This document shows positions 27,031 through 39,950 of a stretch of DNA of 64,000 bases, in pieces. Both the position numbers and the translations under genes were made by a program. The notes beneath the pieces were generated by a model, which searched no databases, had not been told where the DNA came from, and saw only the letters and a list, made by a program, of their open reading frames with translations. The number at the start of each line of letters is the position of its first letter. Within the stretch, counting starts at the first letter, position 1. The stretch lies in assembly GCF_009856365.1 (NCBI RefSeq), contig NZ_WMEX01000005.1, positions 267,946-331,945 on the forward strand, written 5' to 3'. The DNA is from Vreelandella halophila (lineage in GTDB: Bacteria > Pseudomonadota > Gammaproteobacteria > Pseudomonadales > Oleiphilaceae).

Positions 27031-27085
27031 GTAGGAGCGAGCCTTGCTCGCGATGAACTGGATCGCCTGCAAGGCAGGCTCCTAC
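27031..27085. repeat. REPIN-like inverted REP pair between fur and recN
   Basis: Two REP-like units of about 23 bases face tail to tail: 27031-27053 begins GTAGGAGCGAGCC and ends CTCGCGA, and 27063-27085 is an inverted relative ending GGCAGGCTCCTAC. Each is internally palindromic and the pair can fold into one long hairpin. It sits between the convergent fur and recN genes and may serve as a transcript end. A second pair of the same family lies at 54641-54704. Confidence 0.8.
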
Positions 27086-27094
27086 AGTCGTCAT

Positions 27095-28777
27095 TCAGTG
27101 ATGGGTCGCCTGCCCCTTCTGGACCATCTCGCTGGCGTGGGCCATGGTCTGCTCCGTGAGATCCACGCCACCGAGCATCCTGGCCACCTCCCGGATCCGT
27201 TCCTCGGAATCCAGGTTTTCCACTGTTGAATAGGTCTGTTCGTCCTCGGTGAATTTGCTCACGGTCATGTGCTGGTGAGCCTGGCTGGCAACCTGGGGCA
27301 GGTGGGTCACGCACAGGATCTGGCCGCTTTCACCAAGCTGGCGCAGCAGCCGCCCGACCACTTCCGCGACGCCACCGCCAATGCCCACGTCCACTTCGTC
27401 GAAGACAAGCGTTGGGATCGTTGAGGTCTGGGCCACGACCACCTGGATGGCGAGGCTGATGCGGGAGAGTTCGCCGCCGGATGCTACTTTCCCGAGCGGG
27501 CGGGCACTCTGGCCCGCATTGGTGCTGACCAGGAACTCCATTTCCTCGTGCCCGGAGGCAGCGGGCTGGCCGTCTCCGGATGGGGCAGAGAAATGGGTCT
27601 GGAACTGGATGTCCGGCATGCTCAGCCGGCGCAGTTCCTCGCCGACGCCCGCGTCGAGGCGTTCGGCGGCCTGCCTTCGGGCACTGCTGAGTTCGTCCGC
27701 AAGCCGGTTCCATTCCGTGCGGGCCGCTTCCATCCGTTCCTGCAGCTGCTCCAGGCTTTCGGAGCCATTCTCGAGCTCATCCAGCTCGGCGCGCAGTGAG
27801 GCCTGGTGTTCGCGGATTTCCTGGGGCTGGATCTGGTGCTTGCGCGCGATCTGGTAGATCCAGCTCAGGCGTTCTTCCACCTCCTTCAGGCGCTGAGGGT
27901 CGCAGTCATAGTCGTCGATGAAGCGCCGCAGGTTGTCCCCGGCCTCCTCGGCCTGGATGCGGGCCTCTTCGAGCATCTGGCAGGTTTCCGCGAGCTGGGG
28001 AACCTCGATCGGCAGCCGCTCCAGTCTCTGGCGTGCGTGCTCCAGCATGCTGACCGCCGCCGGTTCACCCTCACTGCAGCACTGGGCAGCCTCGTGGCAC
28101 TGCTCAAGAATGCTTTCACCATTGGCCAGCTGCTTCTGTTCCGCCTCGAGCTGTTCCAGCTCCTCCGCGCCCAGGGCCAGCCGGTCGAGTTCCTCCACCT
28201 GGTAGCGCAGCAGTTCCGTGCGGGCGTTGCGCTCATCCCGCTGGTTGCTGGCCTGCTCCAGCTTGCGGTTGAGTTCGCGCCATTCCCGGAATGCGGCGCG
28301 TACCTGTTCGGCAAGTTCGCCGTTGCCACCGAATTCGTCCACCAGCCGATGATGCGTCTCGCGCTTGAGCAGGGATTGATGCTGGTGCTGGCTGTGGATG
28401 TCCATGAGCATGCTGCCCAGGGTCTTCAGGTCCGTGAGTGTGCAGGGCTGGCCGTTGATGTAGCCGCGGGAGCGCCCATCACGCCGGATCACGCGCCTGA
28501 GCACACAGTCATTCTCCTGGTCCAGTTCCCGTTCCTCCAGCCACTGCTGGGCCTCCGGGGTGCGGGAGAGGTCGAACACCGCGCTCAGGTCGGCCCGGTC
28601 CGCGCCCTCACGCACGGCGCCCGCATCCGCCCGGGCCCCGGTGACCAGGCTCAGGGCATCCATGACGATGGACTTGCCGGCACCGGTCTCGCCGGTGAGC
28701 GTGGTCATCCCTTCCCGGATGGTCAGTTCCACTTTCTCCGCAACGGCGTAGTTGGCAACGGTCAGGTGCGTGAGCAT
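27095..28777 (-). CDS. recN: DNA repair protein RecN
   Basis: SMC-like ATPase of double-strand break repair (560 aa from this start). Walker A is GETGAGKS at 29-36. Two coiled-coil arms fill the centre, and the C-terminal half has the SGGELSRISLAIQ signature and VFDEVDVGIGG Walker B. AGGAG lies 6 bases before the ATG at 28777; a start 8 codons earlier lacks a ribosome site. LexA-type boxes lie immediately upstream. Confidence 0.96.
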   Translation of the reverse strand: MLTHLTVANYAVAEKVELTIREGMTTLTGETGAGKSIVMDALSLVTGARADAGAVREGADRADLSAVFDLSRTPEAQQWLEERELDQENDCVLRRVIRRDGRSRGYINGQPCTLTDLKTLGSMLMDIHSQHQHQSLLKRETHHRLVDEFGGNGELAEQVRAAFREWRELNRKLEQASNQRDERNARTELLRYQVEELDRLALGAEELEQLEAEQKQLANGESILEQCHEAAQCCSEGEPAAVSMLEHARQRLERLPIEVPQLAETCQMLEEARIQAEEAGDNLRRFIDDYDCDPQRLKEVEERLSWIYQIARKHQIQPQEIREHQASLRAELDELENGSESLEQLQERMEAARTEWNRLADELSSARRQAAERLDAGVGEELRRLSMPDIQFQTHFSAPSGDGQPAASGHEEMEFLVSTNAGQSARPLGKVASGGELSRISLAIQVVVAQTSTIPTLVFDEVDVGIGGGVAEVVGRLLRQLGESGQILCVTHLPQVASQAHQHMTVSKFTEDEQTYSTVENLDSEERIREVARMLGGVDLTEQTMAHASEMVQKGQATHH

Positions 28778-28789
28778 GAGCGACTCCTG

Positions 28790-28809
28790 ATGTGTATCCA
28801 TATACAGTA
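28790..28809 (-). promoter_or_regulatory. LexA (SOS) box of recN, proximal
   Basis: On the minus strand TACTGTATATGGATACACAT, which matches the E. coli-type LexA consensus CTGT-N8-ACAG except for the last base of the core. It ends 12 bases before the recN ATG, overlapping the region where RNA polymerase would clear the promoter. Confidence 0.75.
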
Positions 28810-28810
28810 T

Positions 28811-28846
28811 GTGGATATTTGTACAGTGAGTTGGTCAGGGTTTCAA
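28811..28846 (-). promoter_or_regulatory. recN promoter with second LexA-like box
   Basis: On the minus strand TTGAAA (28846-28841), 17 bases, then TACAAA (28823-28818). The -10 is embedded in a second, weaker SOS-like palindrome CTGTACAAATATCCAC (28826-28811), so LexA binding would block polymerase. E. coli recN likewise has more than one LexA site. Confidence 0.55.
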
Positions 28847-28890
28847 GGGGCTGGGAGGGCGCGTGGGTGGAATAAAATGCGCGGGGGTGG

Positions 28891-28917
28891 TTGAAACCCG
28901 CTGCAGCAGCCCCATAT
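28891..28917 (+). promoter_or_regulatory. Sigma32 heat-shock promoter of the grpE operon
   Basis: TTGAAA (28891-28896), a 13-base spacer and CCCCATAT (28910-28917), a near-perfect match to the RpoH consensus CTTGAAA-N13/14-CCCCATNT. It lies 59 bases before grpE and would drive grpE-dnaK and probably dnaJ. Confidence 0.88.
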
Positions 28918-28976
28918 CGCCCGGCAGACGTCCCCAAGCGGGCCAGAGAATTCGATACCGAGCAATGAGGTCGATC

Positions 28977-29600
28977 ATGAGTGATGACGAAACCCGTAAG
29001 GATGAATCCGTGAACGAGGCCGAGCAGGGCGCCGGCGCGGAAGAAGCGGAGCCGGCAACCGGAGCGGGCGAAGACGCTGCGTCCGCCGGCAGCGGGGATG
29101 GCGAGGTGGCTCAGCTGCGTGAACAGCTCGAGGAGCAGAAGGAAGAAGTGCTGCGCGCGAAGGCGGAGATGCAGAACATCCGCCGGCGTGCCGAGATTGA
29201 TGTGGAAAAGGCGCACAAGTTCGGCACCGAGAAGTTTGTGAAGGAGCTTCTGCCGGTGGTCGACAGCCTGGAGAAGGCGGTCGAGAGCGCCCAGAACCAG
29301 GAGGTTCAGAACGAGGAGGTCGTCAGCCGCATCAAGGAAGGCGTGGACATGACGCTCGATATGTTCATCGGTGCGCTGTCCAAGTTCAACGTCGAGCAGA
29401 TCAACCCGGTGGGTGAGCCCTTCGACCCGCAGAGGCACGAAGCCATGTCCATGGTCCCGAGCAATGAGGCGGAGCCGAACACCGTGATTGCGGTGATGCA
29501 GAAGGGGTACCTCCTGCACGAGCGTGTTGTGCGCCCGGCAATGGTCATGGTGGCCAAGGCTGACGATTCCGGAGGTGGAAACGTCGACGAGCAGGCTTGA
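28977..29600 (+). CDS. grpE: Nucleotide exchange factor GrpE
   Basis: Co-chaperone (207 aa) that releases ADP from DnaK. A long acidic N-terminus leads into the helical dimerisation stalk (REQLEEQKEEVLRAKAEMQNIRRR) and the C-terminal beta wing with EPNTVIAVMQKGYLLHERVVRPAMVMV. The ATG at 28977 has GAGGT 7 bases upstream; ATG codons at 28863 and 28965 are less likely. First gene of the heat-shock cluster. Confidence 0.96.
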   Translation: MSDDETRKDESVNEAEQGAGAEEAEPATGAGEDAASAGSGDGEVAQLREQLEEQKEEVLRAKAEMQNIRRRAEIDVEKAHKFGTEKFVKELLPVVDSLEKAVESAQNQEVQNEEVVSRIKEGVDMTLDMFIGALSKFNVEQINPVGEPFDPQRHEAMSMVPSNEAEPNTVIAVMQKGYLLHERVVRPAMVMVAKADDSGGGNVDEQA

Positions 29601-29686
29601 AATTGAGCCGTTAAGCCCAATAAAGGCAGTAACGGCAACCGGATACCGGATTTGAATTCAACGATCAGAAAACTGGAGTGATATCC

Positions 29687-31609
29687 ATGGGTAAGATTAT
29701 CGGCATTGACCTGGGCACCACGAACTCCTGCGTGGCCATCCCGGATGGTGACGGGGTCAAGGTGATTGAAAACGCAGAGGGTGATCGCACTACGCCCTCC
29801 ATCGTGGCTTACACCGACGAAGGTGAAACCCTTGTAGGTGCTGCAGCCAAGCGCCAGGCGGTGACCAATCCGAAAAACACGCTGTATGCCATCAAGCGTC
29901 TCATCGGCCGTGCCTATGACGACGATGTCGTTCAGAAGGACATCAAGATGGTGCCCTACGACATCGTCAAGAACGACAACGGCGATGCCTGGGTGGAAGT
30001 GAACGGCGAGAAGATGGCGCCCCCGCAGGTGTCCGCCGAGGTGCTCAAGAAGATGAAGCGCACCGCTGAGGACTATCTCGGTGAAACGGTCACTGAAGCG
30101 GTGGTTACCGTTCCGGCCTACTTCAACGACAACCAGCGTCAGGCTACCAAGGACGCAGGTCGTATCGCCGGGCTGGACGTGAAGCGGATCATCAACGAGC
30201 CGACCGCGGCCGCTCTGGCCTATGGCCTGGACAAGAAGGGCAAGGACCGCACCGTGGCGGTGTATGACCTGGGCGGCGGTACCTTCGACATTTCCATCAT
30301 CGAGATTGCGGATGTCGACGGCGAGAAGCAGTTCGAAGTGCTGGCCACCAGCGGTGACACCTTCCTGGGTGGTGAAGACTTCGACCTCGCGCTCATCGAA
30401 TACCTGGCTGACCAGTTCAAGAAAGAGCAGGGCATTGACCTGCGCGGTGATTCCCTGGCCATGCAGCGCCTGAAGGAAGCTGCCGAGAAGGCCAAGGTCG
30501 AGCTCTCCAGCGCGCAGCAGACTGACGTGAACCTGCCGTACATTACGGCGGACCAGAACGGGCCCAAGCACCTGAACGTGAAGGTGACCCGTGCCAAGCT
30601 GGAGTCGCTGGTCGAGGATCTGGTCAAGCGCAGCATCGATCCGTGCAAGACCTGCATCAACGATGCCGGCGTCAAGGTTGGCGACATCGACGAGGTCATT
30701 CTGGTCGGCGGGCAGACACGGATGCCCAAGGTGCAGGAAGCGGTCAAAGAGTTCTTTGGCGCCGATCCGCGCAAAGACGTCAACCCGGACGAAGCTGTCG
30801 CCATGGGTGCGGCCCTGCAGGGCTCTGTGCTCTCCGGCGATGTGAAGGATGTGCTGCTGCTGGACGTGACACCGCTGACCCTGGGTATCGAGACCATGGG
30901 CGGCGTTGCCACACCGGTGATCGAGAAGAACACCACGATCCCGACCAAGAAGTCGCAGACCTTCTCGACCGCCGAGGACAACCAGACCGCGGTAACCATT
31001 CACGTGGTCCAGGGCGAGCGCAAGCAGGCGGCCCAGAACAAGTCCCTCGGTCGCTTCGACCTGGCGGACATCCCGCCGGCACCGCGCGGTACACCGCAGA
31101 TCGAAGTAACGTTCGACATCGATGCCAACGGTATCCTGAACGTCTCTGCGAAGGACAAGGCGACCGGCAAGGAGCAGTCCATTGAGATCAAGGCGTCTTC
31201 CGGCCTGACCGAAGATGAAGTCGATCAGATGGTCAAGGATGCTGAGCAGAACGCTCAGGAAGACGAGAAGTTCGAGGAGCTGGTCCAGGCACGCAACCAG
31301 GGCGACAGCATGATCCATGCGGTTCGCAAGAGCCTGGAAGAAGCCGGCGATCAGGCGACCGAGGAGGAGAAGACCGCCATCGAAAACGCCATCTCCGAAC
31401 TGGAAGAGGCGATGAAGGGCGACGACAAGGAGCAGATCGAGGCCAAGACCCAGGCCCTGACCGAAGCTTCCTCCAGCCTGGCGCAGAAGATGTACTCCCA
31501 GCAGGGTGAAGAAGGCGGTGCCGAGGCTGAAGGCAGCCAGGACCAGGGCGGTGGTGATGATGCAGTTGACGCCGAGTTCGAGGAAGTCGACGACAATGAC
31601 AAGCGGTAA
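29687..31609 (+). CDS. dnaK: Molecular chaperone DnaK (Hsp70)
   Basis: Hsp70 chaperone (640 aa). The ATPase domain begins [14 protein letters not shown] and includes [15 protein letters not shown] and [10 protein letters not shown]; the substrate domain starts near [14 protein letters not shown] and the lid ends in an acidic tail [13 protein letters not shown] precedes the ATG at 29687. An 86-base gap separates it from grpE and a terminator-like hairpin follows. Confidence 0.98.
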   Translation: MGKIIGIDLGTTNSCVAIPDGDGVKVIENAEGDRTTPSIVAYTDEGETLVGAAAKRQAVTNPKNTLYAIKRLIGRAYDDDVVQKDIKMVPYDIVKNDNGDAWVEVNGEKMAPPQVSAEVLKKMKRTAEDYLGETVTEAVVTVPAYFNDNQRQATKDAGRIAGLDVKRIINEPTAAALAYGLDKKGKDRTVAVYDLGGGTFDISIIEIADVDGEKQFEVLATSGDTFLGGEDFDLALIEYLADQFKKEQGIDLRGDSLAMQRLKEAAEKAKVELSSAQQTDVNLPYITADQNGPKHLNVKVTRAKLESLVEDLVKRSIDPCKTCINDAGVKVGDIDEVILVGGQTRMPKVQEAVKEFFGADPRKDVNPDEAVAMGAALQGSVLSGDVKDVLLLDVTPLTLGIETMGGVATPVIEKNTTIPTKKSQTFSTAEDNQTAVTIHVVQGERKQAAQNKSLGRFDLADIPPAPRGTPQIEVTFDIDANGILNVSAKDKATGKEQSIEIKASSGLTEDEVDQMVKDAEQNAQEDEKFEELVQARNQGDSMIHAVRKSLEEAGDQATEEEKTAIENAISELEEAMKGDDKEQIEAKTQALTEASSSLAQKMYSQQGEEGGAEAEGSQDQGGGDDAVDAEFEEVDDNDKR

Positions 31610-31641
31610 AACCGCTGGCATCATCCACACCCTTTGATCGG

Positions 31642-31680
31642 CGAACGCGGGAGCTTTCTCCCGCGTTCGTCGTTGTTGTG
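31642..31680 (+). terminator. Terminator-like hairpin between dnaK and dnaJ
   Basis: A perfect 12-bp stem (arms 31642-31653 and 31658-31669) with loop CTTT is followed by a T-rich but interrupted tail (CGTTGTTGTG). It may reduce rather than stop read-through, setting dnaJ below dnaK. The imperfect T tract lowers certainty. Confidence 0.65.
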
Positions 31681-31709
31681 AACATTCGAATTACGGTTGA
31701 CAGACTGTC

Positions 31710-32840
31710 ATGGCCAAACGCGACTATTACGAGATCCTTGGCGTCTCCCAGGGCGCTGATGACAAGGAGATCAAGAAGGCATACCGGAAGCTGGCAATGA
31801 AGTATCATCCGGACCGCAATCCGGATGACGAAGACGCCGAAGCGCGCTTCAAAGAGGCCAGTGAGGCCTATGAAGTCCTGAGTGACCCCGAGAAGAAGGC
31901 CGCCTATGACCAGTTCGGTCATGCCGGCGTTGACGGCTCCGCCGGTGGCGGCGGTGGCTTCGGCGGTGGTGGCGCCAGCTTCTCCGACATCTTCGGGGAT
32001 GTCTTTGGTGACATCTTCGGCGGCGGCCGGGGCCGCAGTGGCCGGGGTGCCGACCTGCGTTACACGCTGGAGCTGGACCTCGAGGACGCCGTGCGCGGCA
32101 AGAACGTCAAGATCGAGATCCCCAGTGCCACCGAATGCAGCAGCTGTAACGGCAGCGGCGCCGAGCCGGGCACGCGGCCGGAGACCTGCGGGACCTGTCG
32201 CGGTATGGGGCAGGTGCGCATGCAGCAGGGCTTCTTCTCGGTGCAGCAGACGTGCCCCAACTGTCGGGGCGCCGGCCAGATCGTGAAGAACCCCTGCAAG
32301 GCCTGCCGTGGCGAAGGGTTCGTCGAGGAAGAGAAGACCCTTTCGGTCAAGGTGCCGCCGGGCGTGGACACCGGTGATCGGATTCGCCTTTCCGGCGAAG
32401 GCGAGCCGGGCATGCACGGCGCCGCGCCGGGGGACCTCTATGTGCAGATCGCGGTCAAGGAGCATCCCATCTTTGACCGGGACGGTCGTAACCTGCATTG
32501 CGACGTGCCCATCAGCATCACGGATGCGGCGCTCGGGGGCGAGCTCGAGGTGCCGACGCTGGATGGGCGGGTCAAGCTCAAGATCCCGGCGGAGACCCAG
32601 AGCGGCAAGCTCTTCCGTCTTCGCGGCAAGGGTGTGACGCCCGTGCGTGGCGGGTCGCCGGGTGACCTGCTGTGCCGGGTAATGGTGGAAACACCGGTCA
32701 ATCTCACCAAGAAGCAGAAAGAGCTGTTGCGTGAGTTCGATCAGACCCTCCAGGAGGACAGCGACGGCAGGCAGCATGGCCCGCGCAAGAGCTCCTGGTT
32801 TGAGGGCGTGAAGAATTTCTTTGAGGATATGAAGTTCTAG
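31710..32840 (+). CDS. dnaJ: Chaperone protein DnaJ (Hsp40)
   Basis: Co-chaperone (376 aa) stimulating DnaK ATPase. The J domain has the HPD tripeptide in [11 protein letters not shown], followed by a Gly/Phe-rich linker ([19 protein letters not shown]) and four zinc-binding repeats [24 protein letters not shown] and CKACRGEG, then the C-terminal substrate domain. The ribosome site is weak. Confidence 0.98.
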   Translation: MAKRDYYEILGVSQGADDKEIKKAYRKLAMKYHPDRNPDDEDAEARFKEASEAYEVLSDPEKKAAYDQFGHAGVDGSAGGGGGFGGGGASFSDIFGDVFGDIFGGGRGRSGRGADLRYTLELDLEDAVRGKNVKIEIPSATECSSCNGSGAEPGTRPETCGTCRGMGQVRMQQGFFSVQQTCPNCRGAGQIVKNPCKACRGEGFVEEEKTLSVKVPPGVDTGDRIRLSGEGEPGMHGAAPGDLYVQIAVKEHPIFDRDGRNLHCDVPISITDAALGGELEVPTLDGRVKLKIPAETQSGKLFRLRGKGVTPVRGGSPGDLLCRVMVETPVNLTKKQKELLREFDQTLQEDSDGRQHGPRKSSWFEGVKNFFEDMKF

Positions 32841-33680
<840 letters not shown>

Positions 33681-33726
33681 TCCGTGTCCCCGGGACTCCC
33701 GTCCGCCCCATAAGGGCTGTTCCGGA

Positions 33727-33756
33727 TGACAGTGCAGTGGGTTTCTCTATATAATA
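33727..33756 (+). promoter_or_regulatory. Sigma70 promoter of carAB
   Basis: ATGACA (33727-33732), 18-base spacer and a perfect TATAAT (33751-33756). Transcription would start near 33763, leaving a leader of about 170 bases before carA that contains the attenuator. Confidence 0.75.
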
Positions 33757-33803
33757 CGCCGGATTTGTTAAGCGCTTACTCCACCGGCTGTTGAGGAATC
33801 TCT

Positions 33804-33899
33804 GTGAGTCCGGAAGAGGTTCCCAGAATCCCTGCAAAAAGCGGGACGGCGTCCAAGACACCGTCCCGCTTTTTGCAAATGGGCGCCGGGGTTTCGTGA
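33804..33899 (+). CDS. Putative carAB leader peptide
   Basis: A 31-codon frame with GTG start, preceded by GAGGAA 6 bases upstream, ends in TGA at 33897. It runs straight through the terminator hairpin at 33834-33876, so ribosomes following polymerase closely would keep the hairpin from forming. This is the layout of the pyrBI attenuator of E. coli. The peptide is not rich in arginine. Whether it is translated is inferred only from the ribosome site and layout. Confidence 0.4.
   Translation: MSPEEVPRIPAKSGTASKTPSRFLQMGAGVS
33834..33876 (+). terminator. Attenuator hairpin upstream of carA
   Basis: A perfect 16-bp stem (arms 33834-33849 and 33861-33876) with an 11-base loop. The 3' arm ends in TTTTT before GC. 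It lies within the carA leader, about 70 bases after the predicted start of transcription, and is too strong to be incidental. carAB supplies carbamoyl phosphate for arginine and pyrimidines, so pyrimidine-controlled attenuation is plausible. Confidence 0.75.
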
Positions 33900-33933
33900 C
33901 GCGCGTCCTACCCGCCAGAGACGCTAGAGGGGC

Positions 33934-35085
33934 ATGGCTTTGACGAAACCAGCGATCCTTGCACTTGAGGACGGCAGCATCTTCAGAGGGGAATCCATCG
34001 GTGCCGACGGCGCCACCAGCGGTGAGGTCGTCTTCAATACGGCCATGACCGGCTACCAGGAGATTCTCACTGACCCGTCCTATACCCGCCAGATGGTCAC
34101 ACTGACCTATCCGCACATTGGAAATACCGGCACCAACCCGGAGGACGTGGAGTCCGACCGGATCTGTGCTGCCGGACTGATCATCCGCGACCTGCCGCTG
34201 CTGGCCAGCAACTGGCGCCGGACCGACTCCCTTTCGGATTATCTGCAGAGGGAGAACGTGGTGGCCATTGCCGGCGTGGATACCCGCCGCCTGACGCGTC
34301 TGCTGCGCAACAAGGGGGCCCAGGGAGGCGCCATTGTCGCCGGTGACAACGCCAGCGAGGAAGAGGCCCTGCGCCTGGCCCGGGACTTCCCTGGGATCAA
34401 GGGCATGGACCTGGCTTCCGAGGCCGGCTGCAAGGAGCCGCGTACCTGGACCCAGTCCGTCTGGACCCTGGATGAGGGCTACGGCGAGGCGCCGGAGAAG
34501 CGCTACCGCGTGGTCGCCTACGATTACGGCATCAAGTACAACATCCTGCGCCTGCTGGTCTCGCGCGGCTGCGAGGTAACACTGGTGCCGGCGCGTACGC
34601 CGCTGGGCGAGGTGATGGCGTACAACCCGGACGGCGTCTTTTTCTCCAATGGCCCCGGGGATCCAGAGCCCTGCGATTACGCTGTAGAGGCCCTGAAGGG
34701 TTGTATTGAGCGCCACATCCCGACCTTTGGCATCTGCCTCGGGCATCAGCTTCTGGGGCTGGCCGTGGGCGGGCGCAGCGAGAAGATGAAGTTCGGGCAC
34801 CATGGCGCTAACCATCCGGTGGAGCGGGTCGCCGACGGTACCGTGGTCATTACCAGCCAGAACCATGGCTTTGCAGTGGATGAGAAGTCACTGCCGGACA
34901 ACGTTGAGGTCACGTACCGCTCGCTGTTTGATGGCACCCTGCAGGGGATGCGCCTGAAGGACGCGCCAGTGTTCAGCTTTCAGGGGCACCCGGAAGCCAG
35001 CCCCGGGCCGCGGGACGTGATCCCGCTGTTCGATGAGTTCACCCGCCTGATGGATGAACATCAGGCCACGCAGGCCGCACAGTGA
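33934..35085 (+). CDS. carA: Carbamoyl phosphate synthase small subunit
   Basis: Glutaminase subunit (383 aa) feeding ammonia to CarB for carbamoyl phosphate. The N-terminal domain contains [25 protein letters not shown]. The C-terminal class I amidotransferase domain has the nucleophile elbow [13 protein letters not shown] and the His-Glu pair in [17 protein letters not shown] precedes the ATG. It is 48 bases before carB. Confidence 0.98.
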   Translation: MALTKPAILALEDGSIFRGESIGADGATSGEVVFNTAMTGYQEILTDPSYTRQMVTLTYPHIGNTGTNPEDVESDRICAAGLIIRDLPLLASNWRRTDSLSDYLQRENVVAIAGVDTRRLTRLLRNKGAQGGAIVAGDNASEEEALRLARDFPGIKGMDLASEAGCKEPRTWTQSVWTLDEGYGEAPEKRYRVVAYDYGIKYNILRLLVSRGCEVTLVPARTPLGEVMAYNPDGVFFSNGPGDPEPCDYAVEALKGCIERHIPTFGICLGHQLLGLAVGGRSEKMKFGHHGANHPVERVADGTVVITSQNHGFAVDEKSLPDNVEVTYRSLFDGTLQGMRLKDAPVFSFQGHPEASPGPRDVIPLFDEFTRLMDEHQATQAAQ

Positions 35086-35133
35086 GGCCAACGGCTTCGA
35101 ATCACGGCTCGAGACGAACAGGATAAGGGTTCA

Positions 35134-38348
<3,215 letters not shown>

Positions 38349-38349
<1 letters not shown>

Positions 38350-38831
38350 TGAGCAACAACCGTGTTCCCATGACAAAACAGGGCGAGCAGGCCCTGCGTG
38401 ACGAACTTTACCGGCTCAAATCCGAGGACCGGCCCAAGGTCATCCAGGCGATCTCGGAGGCGCGCGAACATGGCGATCTGAAAGAGAACGCTGAATACCA
38501 TGCGGCGCGGGAGCAGCAGAGCTTCGTTGAAGGCCGGATCCAGGAGCTCGAGGGCAAACTGGGTGCGGCCCAGGTGATCGATGTCACCACCATCGAGAAA
38601 ACGGGCAAGGTGATATTCGGTACCACGGTGCGCCTGATCAACATGGATACCGAGGAAGAAGTGACCTACCAGATCGTGGGTGACGACGAGGCGGACATCA
38701 AGGAAGGCCGGATCTCGATCTCCTCTCCGATCGCAAGAGCGCTGATCGGCAAGGAGGAAGGCGAGGAGGTCTCGGTCCAGGTGCCGTCCGGCACCGTGGA
38801 ATATGAGATTGACGAGGTGATGCACATCTAG
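38349..38831 (+). CDS. greA: Transcription elongation factor GreA
   Basis: Rescues backtracked RNA polymerase by stimulating RNA cleavage (160 aa). The N-terminal coiled coil has [20 protein letters not shown], holding the acidic tip residues, followed by the FKBP-like C-terminal domain with [19 protein letters not shown]. It is joined to carB by TAATG. Its TAG stop is half of the CTAG shared with the convergent yhbY. Confidence 0.97.
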
Positions 38832-39133
38832 TGCTGGCGCAGGTTGGAGAGCTTCGGATTGGGTTCGGCCGCGCGGCGCAGCAGCACGGCCACCTTGCCG
38901 ATCACCTGCACCAGTTCCGCGCCTGTGCTTTCGCAGGCCTCGTCGATCAGTTCACGCCGTTCCTCGCGGTCCGTGGAGGCGATCTTCACCTTGATCAGTT
39001 CGTGGTCGTCCAGGGCCCGCTCCAGTTCCTGCTGCAGCCCTTCGGAAATGCCGTTGTCGCCGACCTGTACGACCGGTTTTAGGTCATGGGCAAGAGCCCG
39101 GTACTGGCGGCGTTGTGCGGCGGATAGTGGCAT
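38828..39133 (-). CDS. yhbY: Ribosome assembly RNA-binding protein YhbY
   Basis: CRM-domain protein (101 aa) associated with pre-50S particles. It shows [31 protein letters not shown] with the loop GDNG and [14 protein letters not shown], then [13 protein letters not shown]. The ATG at 39133 is the family start; the longer frame runs into rlmE. It is divergent from rlmE-ftsH, as in E. coli. Confidence 0.94.
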   Translation of the reverse strand: MPLSAAQRRQYRALAHDLKPVVQVGDNGISEGLQQELERALDDHELIKVKIASTDREERRELIDEACESTGAELVQVIGKVAVLLRRAAEPNPKLSNLRQH

Positions 39134-39217
39134 GATGGCGTCTCTGTGATCGTATGGAATTAAGTGGAGACATGATACCAGCCGGCAGAGGCCGGTTGAA
39201 TCGGTTCGGAGGCAGGA

Positions 39218-39841
39218 TTGGGACGTTCCAAGAGCAGTGACCGCTGGCTGCGCGAGCACCACCAGGATCCCTACGTGAATCGGTCACGGGAGGAGGGGTA
39301 TCGTTCGCGCGCCAGTTACAAGCTGATCGAGATCGACCGGAAGGACGGATTGTTCCGGCGCGGGCAGACCGTGGTCGATCTGGGTGCTGCCCCCGGAGGC
39401 TGGTCCCAGGTGGCTGCTGAGCGGGTCGGGGAGAGTGGTACCGTGCTTGCCAGCGACATCCTGGCGATGGATCCGATTCCGGAAGTCACCTTTGTTCAGG
39501 GTGATTTCACCGAGCAGGCGGTTCTGGAGGAGCTGTTGGCGACGCTCGATGGTCGTCCGGTGGACCTTGTCATTTCCGATATGGCGCCCAATATGAGTGG
39601 TGTGGCAGCCATTGATATCCCCAGTGCCATGCACCTGGTGGAGCTGGGGCTGGAAATGGCGCATGAGGTTCTGCGTCCTGGTGGTGCGTTTGTGACCAAG
39701 GTGTTCCAGGGGGAGGGATTTGATGACCTGCTTCGTACCATGAAAAGGGACTTCCAGCGGGTGGCCAGCCGCAAGCCGGATGCCTCCAGGGGCCGGTCGC
39801 GTGAGCAGTATCAGGTGTGTACGGGGTTCCGGGGACGTTAA
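39218..39841 (+). CDS. rlmE: 23S rRNA 2'-O-methyltransferase (Um2552)
   Basis: FtsJ/RrmJ methyltransferase (207 aa) acting on U2552 of 23S rRNA. The SAM motif is [15 protein letters not shown], and the K-D-K-E tetrad is represented by Lys in RASYKLIEI, Asp in [10 protein letters not shown], Lys in FVTKVFQG and Glu near the C-terminus. The start is TTG, with GGAGG 7 bases upstream. It precedes ftsH, the classical heat-shock pair, though no sigma32 promoter was found. Confidence 0.96.
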   Translation: MGRSKSSDRWLREHHQDPYVNRSREEGYRSRASYKLIEIDRKDGLFRRGQTVVDLGAAPGGWSQVAAERVGESGTVLASDILAMDPIPEVTFVQGDFTEQAVLEELLATLDGRPVDLVISDMAPNMSGVAAIDIPSAMHLVELGLEMAHEVLRPGGAFVTKVFQGEGFDDLLRTMKRDFQRVASRKPDASRGRSREQYQVCTGFRGR

Positions 39842-39950
39842 GGGCTGTAGGCGGTGAGGGCCGGCTATGGCCGCTGACGGGCGCATTGGTGTAAAGTTCG
39901 AAACAGGACCGTTCGAGTTCAGAACGGGCAGACAGTATGGGTGAGTGATC

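Noticed and set aside
31695..31702. TTGACA-like sequence before dnaJ
   Set aside because: The dnaJ start is only a few bases downstream, so no -10 or leader can fit.
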